Assembly: GCA_948823415.1 (NCBI GenBank)
Contig: CAQKRU010000015.1
Location: 1-18,892 of the forward strand
From: an uncultured Eubacteriales bacterium
GTDB taxonomy: Bacteria > Bacillota > Clostridia > Oscillospirales > Acutalibacteraceae
Length of the DNA stretch: 18,892 bases
Direction: 5' to 3'
Within the stretch, counting starts at the first letter, position 1, and each line of letters begins with the position of its first letter. The position numbers were made by a program, and so were the translations under genes. Under the pieces are notes generated by a model that saw nothing but the letters and a program-made list of their open reading frames with translations, had not been told where the DNA came from and searched no databases. Of this stretch, positions 13,218 through 18,892 are shown in pieces.

Positions 13218-14312
13218 GTGAAATTAGGCATAGTGGGGCTCCCAAACGTGGGGAAGAGCACGTTGTTTAACGCTATAACGAACGCTGGGGCGCAGTCTGC
13301 GAACTATCCGTTTTGTACAATAGAGCCAAATATTGGCGTTGTGGCGGTGCCGGACAAACGCCTGGATAAATTGGCAGAGATGTATGCACCAGAAAAATTC
13401 ACGCCAGCGACGATCGAGTTTGTAGATATAGCGGGCTTGGTGAAGGGTGCCTCTAAGGGGGAAGGACTTGGCAACAAATTTTTGGCGAACATTCGGGAAG
13501 TCGACGCGATTGTGCATGTGGTTCGCTGCTTTGAAAATGACGACATCGTCCATGTGGAGGGCAGCATCGACCCGGCTAGAGACATCGAGACGATTAATAT
13601 CGAGCTGATATTGTCGGACCTGGAAGTTTTGGAGAGGCGGATCGAGAAAATCAAGAAAATGCTGAAGGCGGACAAAAAATATCAGGCTGAGTTGGACTTC
13701 TTTGAGCGCGTGAAAATGGCACTAGATCGGGGAGAGTCGGCTAGGAGTGTGGACTGCAGCGAGGAAGAGGCCGAGTTGCTAGCTTCTGTGGCGTTGCTCA
13801 CGAACAAACCGATAATCTACGCGGCAAACATGAGCGAGAATGACTTCAAATTGGGACTTGAAGGGAACAAATTTTTGAGCGTTGTGGAGAGAATCGCGGC
13901 GAAGGAGAGCGCAAAGGTCTTGCCGATAAGCGCGCAGATAGAGTCGGAGATCTCGGAGCTCGACGCGGAGGAGAAGAAGCTGTTTTTGGCGGATATGGGG
14001 CTCGCGGAGTCGGGGCTCGACAGGCTGATAACGGCATGCTACGAATTGCTGGGGCTTATCTCTTTTTTAACGGCGGGAAAGCCGGAGGTACGGGCCTGGA
14101 CGATAACAAAGGGGACGAAGGCGCCGCAAGCAGCGGGAAAAATCCATACCGACTTTGAACGAGGCTTCATCCGTGCAGAGGTCGTTGCGTTTGATGATTT
14201 GATTTCTTGTGGATCCATGGCGAGCGCGAAGGAAAAAGGCCTTGTGCGGTCTGAGGGGAAGGACTACGTCATGAAGGATGGCGACGTGGTGCTGTTTAGG
14301 TTCAATGTGTGA
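13218..14312 (+). CDS. ychF: Redox-regulated ATPase YchF (OLA1 family)
   Basis: A ribosome-associated P-loop NTPase of the Obg class that prefers ATP. 364 residues, the family norm. G-L-P-N-V-G-K-S-T (7-15) is the P-loop, D-I-A-G-L-V-K-G-A (70-78) the switch II/G3 region, and N-M-S-E (204-207) replaces the NKxD guanine-specificity motif, which is the YchF hallmark. A helical insertion follows G3 (about 135-195), and the C-terminal TGS domain runs about 281-364 with T-I-T-K-G-T-K-A-P-Q-A-A-G-K-I-H. The start is GTG 13218, matching the family N-terminus and preceded by AAAAGAGGG. The frame is open back to 13134, but that stretch crosses the terminator stem and the promoter, so it is not coding. 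Confidence 0.96.
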   Translation: MKLGIVGLPNVGKSTLFNAITNAGAQSANYPFCTIEPNIGVVAVPDKRLDKLAEMYAPEKFTPATIEFVDIAGLVKGASKGEGLGNKFLANIREVDAIVHVVRCFENDDIVHVEGSIDPARDIETINIELILSDLEVLERRIEKIKKMLKADKKYQAELDFFERVKMALDRGESARSVDCSEEEAELLASVALLTNKPIIYAANMSENDFKLGLEGNKFLSVVERIAAKESAKVLPISAQIESEISELDAEEKKLFLADMGLAESGLDRLITACYELLGLISFLTAGKPEVRAWTITKGTKAPQAAGKIHTDFERGFIRAEVVAFDDLISCGSMASAKEKGLVRSEGKDYVMKDGDVVLFRFNV

Positions 14313-14348
14313 GTGGCACGGGGTTTATGGGCGCTTAAAATTATAGAA

Positions 14349-14380
14349 CAGCCGCACTATACCGCGCGGCTGCCTTTTTT
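14349..14380 (+). terminator. Terminator of ychF (possibly bidirectional)
   Basis: CAGCCGC (14349-14355) pairs with GCGGCTG (14366-14372) around the loop ACTATACCGC, followed by CCTTTTTT. It lies between convergent genes. The loop is shared, in opposite orientation, with the hairpin at 1053-1076. Confidence 0.88.
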
Positions 14381-14398
14381 ATTTATAGAAATGCTCGC

Positions 14399-15241
14399 TT
14401 ACTTGACTAAATCTGGATTCATGCGGCTATAATGAAAGATATATTGCTGAGCTATCCCGGCGTAGCGGCCAAAATAGGTGGGATCCTTACCGGGAAAGAA
14501 GGTAAAAAGCGCGCGATGCATCCAAACGTCAACGGGAAAAGCCTCTAGCCGATGGAACCCGTAAAGGAGGGCGCATTCGGTAACTTTGGGACCCACCCCT
14601 TTGATTTTCATAAGCTCTTTGCGGGCCGAATCTATGGGCATGGTAGCTATCTTGGTAAAGTCGATTTCGCCAGAAGCCACCTTTTGAGCGGCATCTATGA
14701 TGTAAGCATCGCGGAACCCGCATTTTATGGGGGACAAATCGTCTTTATCTAACTCTGCAAGCGTTGTGTTTTTTGGAAAGCTAAAAAAGCCCGGCGCCAC
14801 CTCGCGTCCAAAGCATCGGCATAAACGCTCAATAATGCCTTTAATCCGCGGAATATTGTTGTTTTGAGAGATTATAAACGAGCAGAGCGCCTCCCACGGG
14901 TCCTGCCGCAGAATGCGGATCCCAGGCGCGTATTTGCAAGCAAGACTCAACGTTGCGTCCAAACCAGAAAGCTCCGCCTTAACCTTGCCGTAATCGGTGG
15001 CCAGATCGAAGTAATTTTGCCAGACTGTATCGAAATTTTTTGCTATTGAATTGCCGGTTAAAACGATTTTATTTTTCTTTTTTAGAATATTAACGACGCT
15101 GTCAAAAGCGACTCCAACAAATTCATCGTTGCCAACCGGATTCCAGCGGAAACATTGACCGCAATTAAACGTCTCGGCCAAGTCAAAATCGGCAACTTCG
15201 CTCAAGACAATCTGATTTTCGTCGACAACATGCACCTTCAC
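14399..15241 (-). CDS. 8-oxoguanine DNA glycosylase/AP lyase, OGG1-type
   Basis: Removes 8-oxoguanine and nicks the abasic site by beta-elimination in base excision repair. 280 residues from GTG 15241. The N-terminal domain has F-N-C-G-Q-C-F-R-W (25-33), the OGG1 signature. The helical domain has Q-D-P-W-E-A-L-C-S-F-I-I-S-Q-N-N-N (113-129). The helix-hairpin-helix is K-I-K-G-V-G-P-K-V-T-E-C-A-L-L (212-226), with Schiff-base Lys219, followed by F-P-V-D-V-W with catalytic Asp238. The frame is open for 49 more codons upstream, but that part is an A/T-rich hydrophobic string containing the promoter. GTG 15241 has GAGGTG about 9 bases before it; a second GTG at 15235 is an alternative start. It converges with ychF. 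Confidence 0.93.
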   Translation of the reverse strand: MKVHVVDENQIVLSEVADFDLAETFNCGQCFRWNPVGNDEFVGVAFDSVVNILKKKNKIVLTGNSIAKNFDTVWQNYFDLATDYGKVKAELSGLDATLSLACKYAPGIRILRQDPWEALCSFIISQNNNIPRIKGIIERLCRCFGREVAPGFFSFPKNTTLAELDKDDLSPIKCGFRDAYIIDAAQKVASGEIDFTKIATMPIDSARKELMKIKGVGPKVTECALLYGFHRLEAFPVDVWMHRALFTFFPGKDPTYFGRYAGIAQQYIFHYSRMNPDLVK

Positions 15242-15264
15242 GGCCTCAAACACCTCAAGACAAA

Positions 15265-15293
15265 ATTTTAACACATATATTAGTATAGAACAA
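15265..15293 (-). promoter_or_regulatory. Promoter of the OGG1-type glycosylase gene
   Basis: On the minus strand TTGTTC (15288-15293) and TAAAAT (15265-15270) have a 17-base spacer. The implied leader is under 20 bases, just enough for the ribosome binding site. Confidence 0.65.
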
Positions 15294-15452
15294 GTTTTTA
15301 TAAAAAGATACAAATTTTGAGCAAAAAATTTTAAATAAAAAATAAAATAAAAAAATACGAAAAGTTTAAAATAAAAACAAAGGATCAAAGAAAATAAAAT
15401 GAAAATATGAATTTATGGGGGGTTTTCCACTTTTTCCACAAAGTTTTCAACA
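15294..15452. other. AT-rich tract followed by three DnaA-box-like sites
   Basis: 15294-15412 is almost purely A/T. It is followed by TTTTCCACT (15423-15431), TTTTCCACA (15432-15440) and TTTTCAACA (15444-15452), all in the same orientation. TTTTCCACA differs from the DnaA box TTATCCACA at one base. The arrangement resembles an unwinding element next to DnaA boxes, but no dnaA or dnaN gene is in the window. The rest of the gap to 15597 shows no gene or clear promoter. Confidence 0.4.
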
Positions 15453-15597
15453 GAAATGTGTTTGACAAGGCGCGAAATATCGAAAATTTTTACGGTTAGT
15501 ATAAAAACAGAGTAACCAAATTTTATGAGAAATTTTTGAATATAAGTTAAAATTTTTGAGAAAATTACTAATAGAGTTTGAGGTGGGGTGATGCCGC

Positions 15598-15873
15598 GTG
15601 ATAAAGGGAGTCAACAAGTACGTCATAGAGGTAGTCGAGACGGAAAACCGGTACTATGACAAGGCACTGCTGTTTGTGAGGCCCGAGTACGCCGAGGCCG
15701 TGGAGCGAGAGACCCTAGAGAAAGAGGCGAGAAGGGTGCTGCAAAGCATGGACGCGGTGTCGGCAATAAAGCGGCACAAACAAAGGGCGTGGTGGCTGAT
15801 ATACCTCATGAGCGTCGTCGTGGTGGGGTCCCTGCTTGCGATAATAATCGTGAATCTGTTAACACTAGTTTGA
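15598..15873 (+). CDS. Small tail-anchored membrane protein, unknown function
   Basis: 91 residues, no family recognised. The first ~55 residues are charged and mostly helical, with many Glu and Arg (residues 36-47 are E-R-E-T-L-E-K-E-A-R-R-V). A basic K-R-H-K-Q-R (58-63) is followed by one TM helix (about 65-89) at the very C-terminus, so the protein is probably cytoplasmic and anchored by its tail. The start is GTG 15598 with GAGGTGGGG about 9-18 bases upstream; spacing is slightly long. An ATG at 15591 is better placed for that site but opens only 22 codons in another frame. Its 3' end is repeated as a decayed copy directly downstream. No promoter is convincing in front of it. Confidence 0.75.
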   Translation: MIKGVNKYVIEVVETENRYYDKALLFVRPEYAEAVERETLEKEARRVLQSMDAVSAIKRHKQRAWWLIYLMSVVVVGSLLAIIIVNLLTLV

Positions 15874-16037
15874 GCGCGGATCTGGACGAGATATTAACAT
15901 AAATCGGCACAATAAAGGGCGTGGTGGCTGATATACCTCATGAGCGCCGCCGTGGTGGGAATTTTTGTTTGTGGTAGCAATTGTGAACTTGATGACATAT
16001 TGAGTGGCAATTTAAGCGCGGACCTTGACACAGCCGT
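15772..16037 (+). repeat. Tandem duplication of the 3' end of the tail-anchored gene (~133-bp period)
   Basis: Copy A begins at CGGCAC 15772 and copy B at CGGCAC 15905. AAAGGGCGTGGTGGCTGATA and the following CCTCATGAGCG are identical in both, and AGCGCGGA recurs after each stop. The first part of each unit is coding in copy A and broken in copy B. Confidence 0.8.
15905..16004 (+). pseudogene. Decayed second copy of the tail-anchored protein 3' end
   Basis: This matches the C-terminal TM helix of the preceding gene. One base is missing in the run after CGGCACAA, and one extra base appears near the middle of the helix. After correction the frame reads A-W-W-L-I-Y-L-M-S-A-A-V-V-G-I-F-V-V-A-I and then V-N-L-M-T-Y-stop, parallel to the intact W-W-L-I-Y-L-M-S-V-V-V-V-G and V-N-L-L-T-L-V-stop. 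No upstream coding part or start remains, so it is probably the leftover of a tandem paralogue after deletion. Confidence 0.7.
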
Positions 16038-16053
16038 GATAATGCGATATAAT
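16025..16053 (+). promoter_or_regulatory. Consensus promoter of the tRNA-Ser transcript
   Basis: TTGACA (16025-16030), a 17-base spacer and TATAAT (16048-16053): a perfect sigma-A match. Transcription would start about 12 bases before the tRNA. The -35 lies at the end of the duplicated block. Confidence 0.92.
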
Positions 16054-16072
16054 TAAAAGGTCACGATGAGAT

Positions 16073-16161
16073 GGAGAGGTATCGAAGAGGTCATAACGGG
16101 GCTGACTCGAAATCAGTTTGCGAGCAATCGCACGGGGGTTCGAATCCCCCCCTCTCCGCCA
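16073..16161 (+). tRNA. tRNA-Ser (anticodon CGA)
   Basis: 89 bases. The acceptor stem GGAGAGG pairs with CCTCTCC, with discriminator G and an encoded CCA. The anticodon stem GCTGA/TCAGT encloses loop CTCGAAA, giving CGA (16108-16110), which reads UCG. A long variable arm (TGCGA/TCGCA) confirms a serine tRNA. The T arm GGGGG-TTCGAAT-CCCCC is regular. It is the first gene of the transcript from the consensus promoter. Confidence 0.96.
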
Positions 16162-16196
16162 GCGCACCTTTTATCGTAATTTTTGGAGGAAGCGGC

Positions 16197-16589
16197 ATGG
16201 ATTTGGAGTTTCATCATGTAGGAATTCCGGTTGATAAGTCCCAAATAAGCAGTAATGCGCGGTATTCTCCGGCTTTTAAAATGTATACGGATGACGCTCA
16301 AAATGGCCTCGGAGTGCACATTCAATATCACGCATTTGAAGCGGGGTGTCCGCTAAATGACGCCATAAAAAGTCAGGTTCATGTGGCCTTCAAAACGGAA
16401 AATATTGAGCAAATATTAGAAGGAAATCAAGTTATTATGCCACCTTATGAGCCTTTCAAAGGGTATAAATGCGCGATGATTCTTGTGAATGGCTTGCCAA
16501 TTGAGCTCATCGAGACTAGTTTGCCTGAGCAAGAGATTTGGAGCAACGGTGAAACATTAAAAACCGGCATTTTATATGGCGAGGAATAA
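16197..16589 (+). CDS. VOC (glyoxalase/bleomycin-resistance fold) family protein
   Basis: 130 residues. F-H-H-V-G-I-P-V at the N-terminus, S-Q-V-H-V-A-F-K-T (63-71) in the middle and L-P-I-E-L-I-E (99-105) near the end follow the beta-alpha-beta-beta-beta module pattern of the VOC superfamily. His6/His7 and Glu102 are candidate metal ligands. The reaction cannot be told from sequence; VOC members include isomerases, epimerases, dioxygenases and binding proteins. Start ATG 16197 has GGAGGA 6 bases upstream; the open frame upstream runs through tRNA-Ser and is not coding. It lies 35 bases after tRNA-Ser and 31 before tRNA-Pro, with no promoter or terminator seen between, so the mRNA probably shares one transcript with both tRNAs. 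Confidence 0.78.
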   Translation: MDLEFHHVGIPVDKSQISSNARYSPAFKMYTDDAQNGLGVHIQYHAFEAGCPLNDAIKSQVHVAFKTENIEQILEGNQVIMPPYEPFKGYKCAMILVNGLPIELIETSLPEQEIWSNGETLKTGILYGEE

Positions 16590-16620
16590 AAGCAATCTTT
16601 TTAGTTTAAGCGGTTTATTT

Positions 16621-16697
16621 CGAGGTGTGGCTCAGTTTGGTAGAGCGCTGCGTTCGGGACGCAGAGGCCGCAGGTTCAAGTCCTGTCACCTCGACCA
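16621..16697 (+). tRNA. tRNA-Pro (anticodon CGG)
   Basis: 77 bases. The acceptor stem CGAGGTG pairs with CACCTCG, with discriminator A and an encoded CCA. The anticodon stem CTGCG/CGCAG encloses TTCGGGA, giving CGG (16655-16657), which reads CCG. The D arm has GGCTCAGTTTGGTAGAGC and the T arm has GGTTCAAGTCC. A terminator follows. Confidence 0.96.
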
Positions 16698-16708
16698 GTC
16701 TAGAGTTC

Positions 16709-16746
16709 CATTAGGAGCTTGGTTTTCCTCTTAATGATACTTTTTT
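16709..16746 (+). terminator. Terminator after tRNA-Pro
   Basis: CATTAGGAG (16709-16717) pairs with CTCTTAATG (16728-16736), with one G-U and a 10-base loop, followed by ATAC and T6. It marks the end of the tRNA-Ser/VOC/tRNA-Pro unit. Confidence 0.75.
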
Positions 16747-16874
16747 ATCAGTATTACTTTTAAGCTATTTGTTCTGCTCGTTGACGGCCAAAATTCTTTA
16801 TATATCTTTCTTTTTCGAGCTTTTTCATTTTTGGAAGTTCTATTTTCTGGACGGTTTCTCCCATAATTTTTTAA

Positions 16875-16971
16875 GTCACTTTTTTTCAACGAAAAAAGTA
16901 ACCAAAAACGTTCAAAGGGGATTTCGATTCCCCTTTGAAACCCCTAACCGACACAAAGGGCGAGCCCTTTG
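16875..16971. repeat. Chain of three hairpins at the 3' break of the recombinase gene
   Basis: Hairpin 1: 16875-16885 with 16892-16902 (GTCACTTTTTT / AAAAAAGTAAC, one mismatch). Hairpin 2: TTCAAAGGGGA (16911-16921) with TCCCCTTTGAA (16929-16939), perfect. Hairpin 3: CAAAGGG (16954-16960) with CCCTTTG (16965-16971), perfect. Hairpins 2 and 3 share the AAAGGG core. This looks like an interspersed REP-type repeat; copy number in the genome is unknown. 16747-16874 before it holds nothing I recognise. Confidence 0.6.
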
Positions 16972-18182
16972 GAACCCGTGCAAGCTTTAACAGATCCATC
17001 TTCAAATTCAGTTGCAAATTGTACGATGTTTGCAATATCGTTCTTCACCAAATGTGTTAAAACATCAACCCTAATGTGGTGCGATTTTTTGCATAGCCCG
17101 TTTTGCGCCCGATTGTTTTTACATGAAAAATAGTGATTATCTGGATTATCATGAGTAAATTTATAATTGAGATTCGCCCCGCAATCTGAACACCTTAAAA
17201 AACCAGCAAACATATTTTTTGCAATGTGACGCGGTTTTTGGCATTTTGTAGTTCCGAAAGTTTTTTGTACTATATCAAAAAGTTCCCGGCTAATTATCGC
17301 TTCATGAGCATTTTTATGAACTTGCCAATTTTCACGGTCATTTTCTATTCTCTTTTTTAGCTTAAATGATTTACTGTAAGTTTTGAAATTAACAACATCG
17401 CCGATATAAGACTGGTTTGTCAAGATTCTATGAACCATTCCGTGACTCCAAAGGTATTCATCTAGTGGAGGTCTTGCAATTGGCTTTATAATGCCCTTTT
17501 TTGCTGCGTAAATTGAGGGAATATAAACTTTTTGCTTTTTTAGAACTTTAGCAATTTTGTTCATGCTTTCGCCCTGTTTTCTAAGATCAAAAATGTAACG
17601 AACTATCTCTGCCGCTTCATTATCTACAATCCAATGCTTTTTATCCATTTCATCAAGCATGTATCCGAATGGTGGGCGTCCGATTGCATAACCCTGGCTG
17701 TTTTTAATTTTTAATGTTGACCGCATTTTACGACTCATGTCCTTTGCGTACCACTCATTCATAATGTTTCGAAATGGTGTAAAATCATCTTCGCCCTTTG
17801 CGCTGTCAACACCGTCATTTACTGCAATCAGCCTAACATCATGCATCGGCAGAATCGTTTCTGTAAGTTGTCCAACTTCGATGTAATTTCGGCCCAGTCT
17901 AGACATATCTTTAACTATTAACGTTTCAACTTGATCCGATTCGATCATTTTGAACATTTCTTTAAAACCTTGCCGATTAAATGTGACTCCCGAAACTCCA
18001 TCATCTATGAAAATTTGTGTGTTTTTAAATCCGTGTTCTTTTGCATACTTTGTAAGAAGTGTTTTTTGATTCGAAATACGGTTGCTTTCGCCTTCTAAAT
18101 CGTCATCTCGCGATAATCTTAAATATAACGCTGTTACTTTATCGCCTTGTAAAATATTGTCTACATTATTTGACTGCTTCAA
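16944..18182 (-). CDS. Large serine recombinase, TnpX/TndX type, 3' truncated
   Basis: 412 residues. The resolvase/invertase catalytic domain (about 14-155) has nucleophile Ser24 in Y-L-R-L-S-R-D, then D-D-G-V-S-G and D-M-S-R-L-G-R-N with Arg95 and Arg98. The recombinase DNA-binding domain follows (about 165-280), with G-R-P-P-F-G-Y. A zinc ribbon has Cys331, Cys334, Cys354 and Cys364. Such enzymes excise and insert Tn4451-type elements. Relatives continue for another 100 or more residues (coiled coil and C-terminal domain); here homology stops near residue 396, and the last ~16 residues are encoded by hairpin repeat DNA, so the gene is probably broken. Start TTG 18182 is chosen for AAAGGAG 10 bases upstream; a TTG at 18218 lies before that site. 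It has its own promoter and lies downstream of a tnpW-like remnant. Confidence 0.85.
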   Translation of the reverse strand: MKQSNNVDNILQGDKVTALYLRLSRDDDLEGESNRISNQKTLLTKYAKEHGFKNTQIFIDDGVSGVTFNRQGFKEMFKMIESDQVETLIVKDMSRLGRNYIEVGQLTETILPMHDVRLIAVNDGVDSAKGEDDFTPFRNIMNEWYAKDMSRKMRSTLKIKNSQGYAIGRPPFGYMLDEMDKKHWIVDNEAAEIVRYIFDLRKQGESMNKIAKVLKKQKVYIPSIYAAKKGIIKPIARPPLDEYLWSHGMVHRILTNQSYIGDVVNFKTYSKSFKLKKRIENDRENWQVHKNAHEAIISRELFDIVQKTFGTTKCQKPRHIAKNMFAGFLRCSDCGANLNYKFTHDNPDNHYFSCKNNRAQNGLCKKSHHIRVDVLTHLVKNDIANIVQFATEFEDGSVKACTGSKGLALCVG

Positions 18183-18232
18183 TTTAAATTTTCTCCTTTC
18201 ACGATCAGCCAAAAACAATGTTTACAACACTT

Positions 18233-18261
18233 ATTATACCATATTTTTTCGGCTAACCCAA
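18233..18261 (-). promoter_or_regulatory. Promoter of the serine recombinase gene
   Basis: On the minus strand TTGGGT (18256-18261) and TATAAT (18233-18238) have a 17-base spacer, about 50 bases before TTG 18182. Confidence 0.6.
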
Positions 18262-18294
18262 CACTTTTCTCCCTATTTTCGATAATTTTTTTAC

Positions 18295-18434
18295 TTATGA
18301 TTTTAGTAAATTTTGGACTTTCCCCTTCAAAGTTTCACCTTGATAAAAAAATGTGCGTTTATTATGTAAGTTGCGCCTCCAAGCTTAACTTTTTGCTCTT
18401 TTAGGAAATCAATGGTTTCATATGAATTAGTCAT
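18295..18434 (-). pseudogene. TnpW-like transposon protein, frameshifted
   Basis: ATG 18434, with AAAGGGG about 8 bases upstream, opens a frame reading E-T-I-D-F-L-K-E-Q-K-V-K and then G-G-A-T-Y-I-I-N-A-H-F. This resembles the short TnpW proteins found just upstream of TnpX-type recombinases. The frame runs into TGA 18327-18329 after 35 residues. At a run of seven T (near 18345-18351), adding one base restores F-Y-Q-G-E-T-L-K-G-K-V-Q-N-L-L-K-S and a stop at 18295, the expected TnpW C-terminus at about 46 residues. It may be a true frameshift, a sequencing error in the homopolymer, or slippage. Confidence 0.55.
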
Positions 18435-18892
18435 AAATTAGCCCCTTTACAAGTCTTTTTAGGAATATCTCAGCCCGGCGCGTGCTTGCGCAGAGCAATT
18501 CGCGAACGAAAAAATTTTAAAAACAAAATTTCATGCTCGCGAATAATCTTTTACAATATCTCAGCCTGCTTAAAATCAGCAGCATACGAATTTCACGTCC
18601 TTGAAGTTATCTCAAGGCTACCTCCATTGCTTGCGACATCGTCGGAGCGGATTACGCTACAAGCGCCAAGCTGCAAACAGCAAGGCTTATCCGCTTCATA
18701 GCTCCTTCTCTTCCCGAAAAGTCTAACGACTTTTCGGGACCCCTTATATGCTCGAGCTGTGGCTAGGCAGAAGTTTCTTTAAATGTTGCTGAGATATCAA
18801 TATTTAATTTTCAAGGTTCAAATAGAAAAATGAAAAATCCCTCTATAAAAGAGTCTTTTTGGGCCTTTTTTTATGCGCAAATCTTGTCGACG
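18435..18892. other. Repeat-rich, gene-poor right end of the mobile region
   Basis: About 460 bases with no intact gene. ATATCTCAGC occurs at 18465-18474 and 18556-18565, and inverted at 18788-18797. A perfect 12-bp hairpin lies at 18712-18739. On the minus strand ATG 18699 opens M-K-R-I-S-L-A-V-C-S-L-A-L-V-A and then a TAA, after which the same frame continues S-A-P-T-M-S-Q-A-M-E-V, like a signal peptide broken by a stop. A weak stem-loop flanked by A5 and T5 lies near 18831-18865. It is probably part of the same degraded element. Confidence 0.45.
18712..18739. repeat. Perfect 12-bp hairpin
   Basis: TCCCGAAAAGTC (18712-18723) pairs with GACTTTTCGGGA (18728-18739) around TAAC. No T-run follows on either strand, so a terminator role is doubtful. 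Confidence 0.6.

Noticed and set aside
15242..15388. 49-codon N-terminal extension of the OGG1-type glycosylase
   Set aside because: It is an AT-rich hydrophobic string covering the promoter. The family starts near GTG 15241, which has a ribosome binding site.
15591..15659. 22-codon frame starting at ATG 15591
   Set aside because: It is better spaced from GAGGTGGGG than GTG 15598, but the peptide is short, Arg-rich and featureless, while the GTG frame encodes a convincing tail-anchored protein.
16769..16990. 73-codon plus-strand frame before the recombinase
   Set aside because: It is made of AT-rich leader and hairpin repeat DNA and has no good ribosome binding site or protein-like composition.
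18486..18701. 71-codon plus-strand frame at the right end
   Set aside because: It has no ribosome binding site, an unusual composition, and spans repeats and the minus-strand signal-peptide-like remnant.

Overview
This window looks like chromosomal DNA of a low-to-moderate GC member of the Bacillota, most likely class Clostridia; an Oscillospiraceae-like lineage is my guess rather than a demonstrated placement. Reasons: strong AAAGGAGG-type ribosome binding sites, consensus TTGACA-N17-TATAAT promoters, a MecA-type ClpC adaptor, a class B sortase, a YabE-like DUF348/G5/3D wall protein, a rhodanese-less ThiI beside a NifS-type desulfurase, and a TnpX/TnpW-type mobile element remnant.

Layout. 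1-996 is the C-terminal half of gyrA, followed by rpe and a convergent mecA-like gene. 2680-4761 holds a small zinc-ribbon membrane protein and a secreted GH24 lysozyme whose catalytic domain is interrupted by two SH3 domains. 4892-8140 is an apparent operon of cysteine desulfurase, thiI and sortase B (sulfur relay to tRNA 4-thiouridine, then a cell-surface enzyme). 8203-9826 holds two minus-strand envelope genes, each with its own promoter. A long AT-rich gap follows, then an orphan secreted protein (10415-10843) lying between two copies of the rpsI 3' end plus terminator. The rplM-rpsI ribosomal operon follows at 11036-11884. 12304-13071 encodes a repeat-bearing, Thr/Pro-rich secreted protein, and ychF (13218-14312) faces an OGG1-type 8-oxoguanine glycosylase (14399-15241). 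15290-15460 is an AT-rich tract beside three DnaA-box-like sites. It is followed by a tail-anchored small protein with a decayed tandem copy of its 3' end, then tRNA-Ser(CGA), a VOC-fold protein and tRNA-Pro(CGG), apparently on one transcript. The right end (16850-18892) is a mobile element remnant: a 3'-truncated large serine recombinase ending in a chain of hairpins, a frameshifted tnpW-like gene, and unrecognised repeat-rich DNA.

The most unusual items are the SH3-in-lysozyme insertion (with Asp at the usual catalytic Thr position), the duplicated rpsI tail flanking a secreted HPD-motif protein, and two distant hairpins with different stems but an identical loop. I do not see a clear new multi-gene defence or biosynthetic system. 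No CRISPR array or rRNA was seen.
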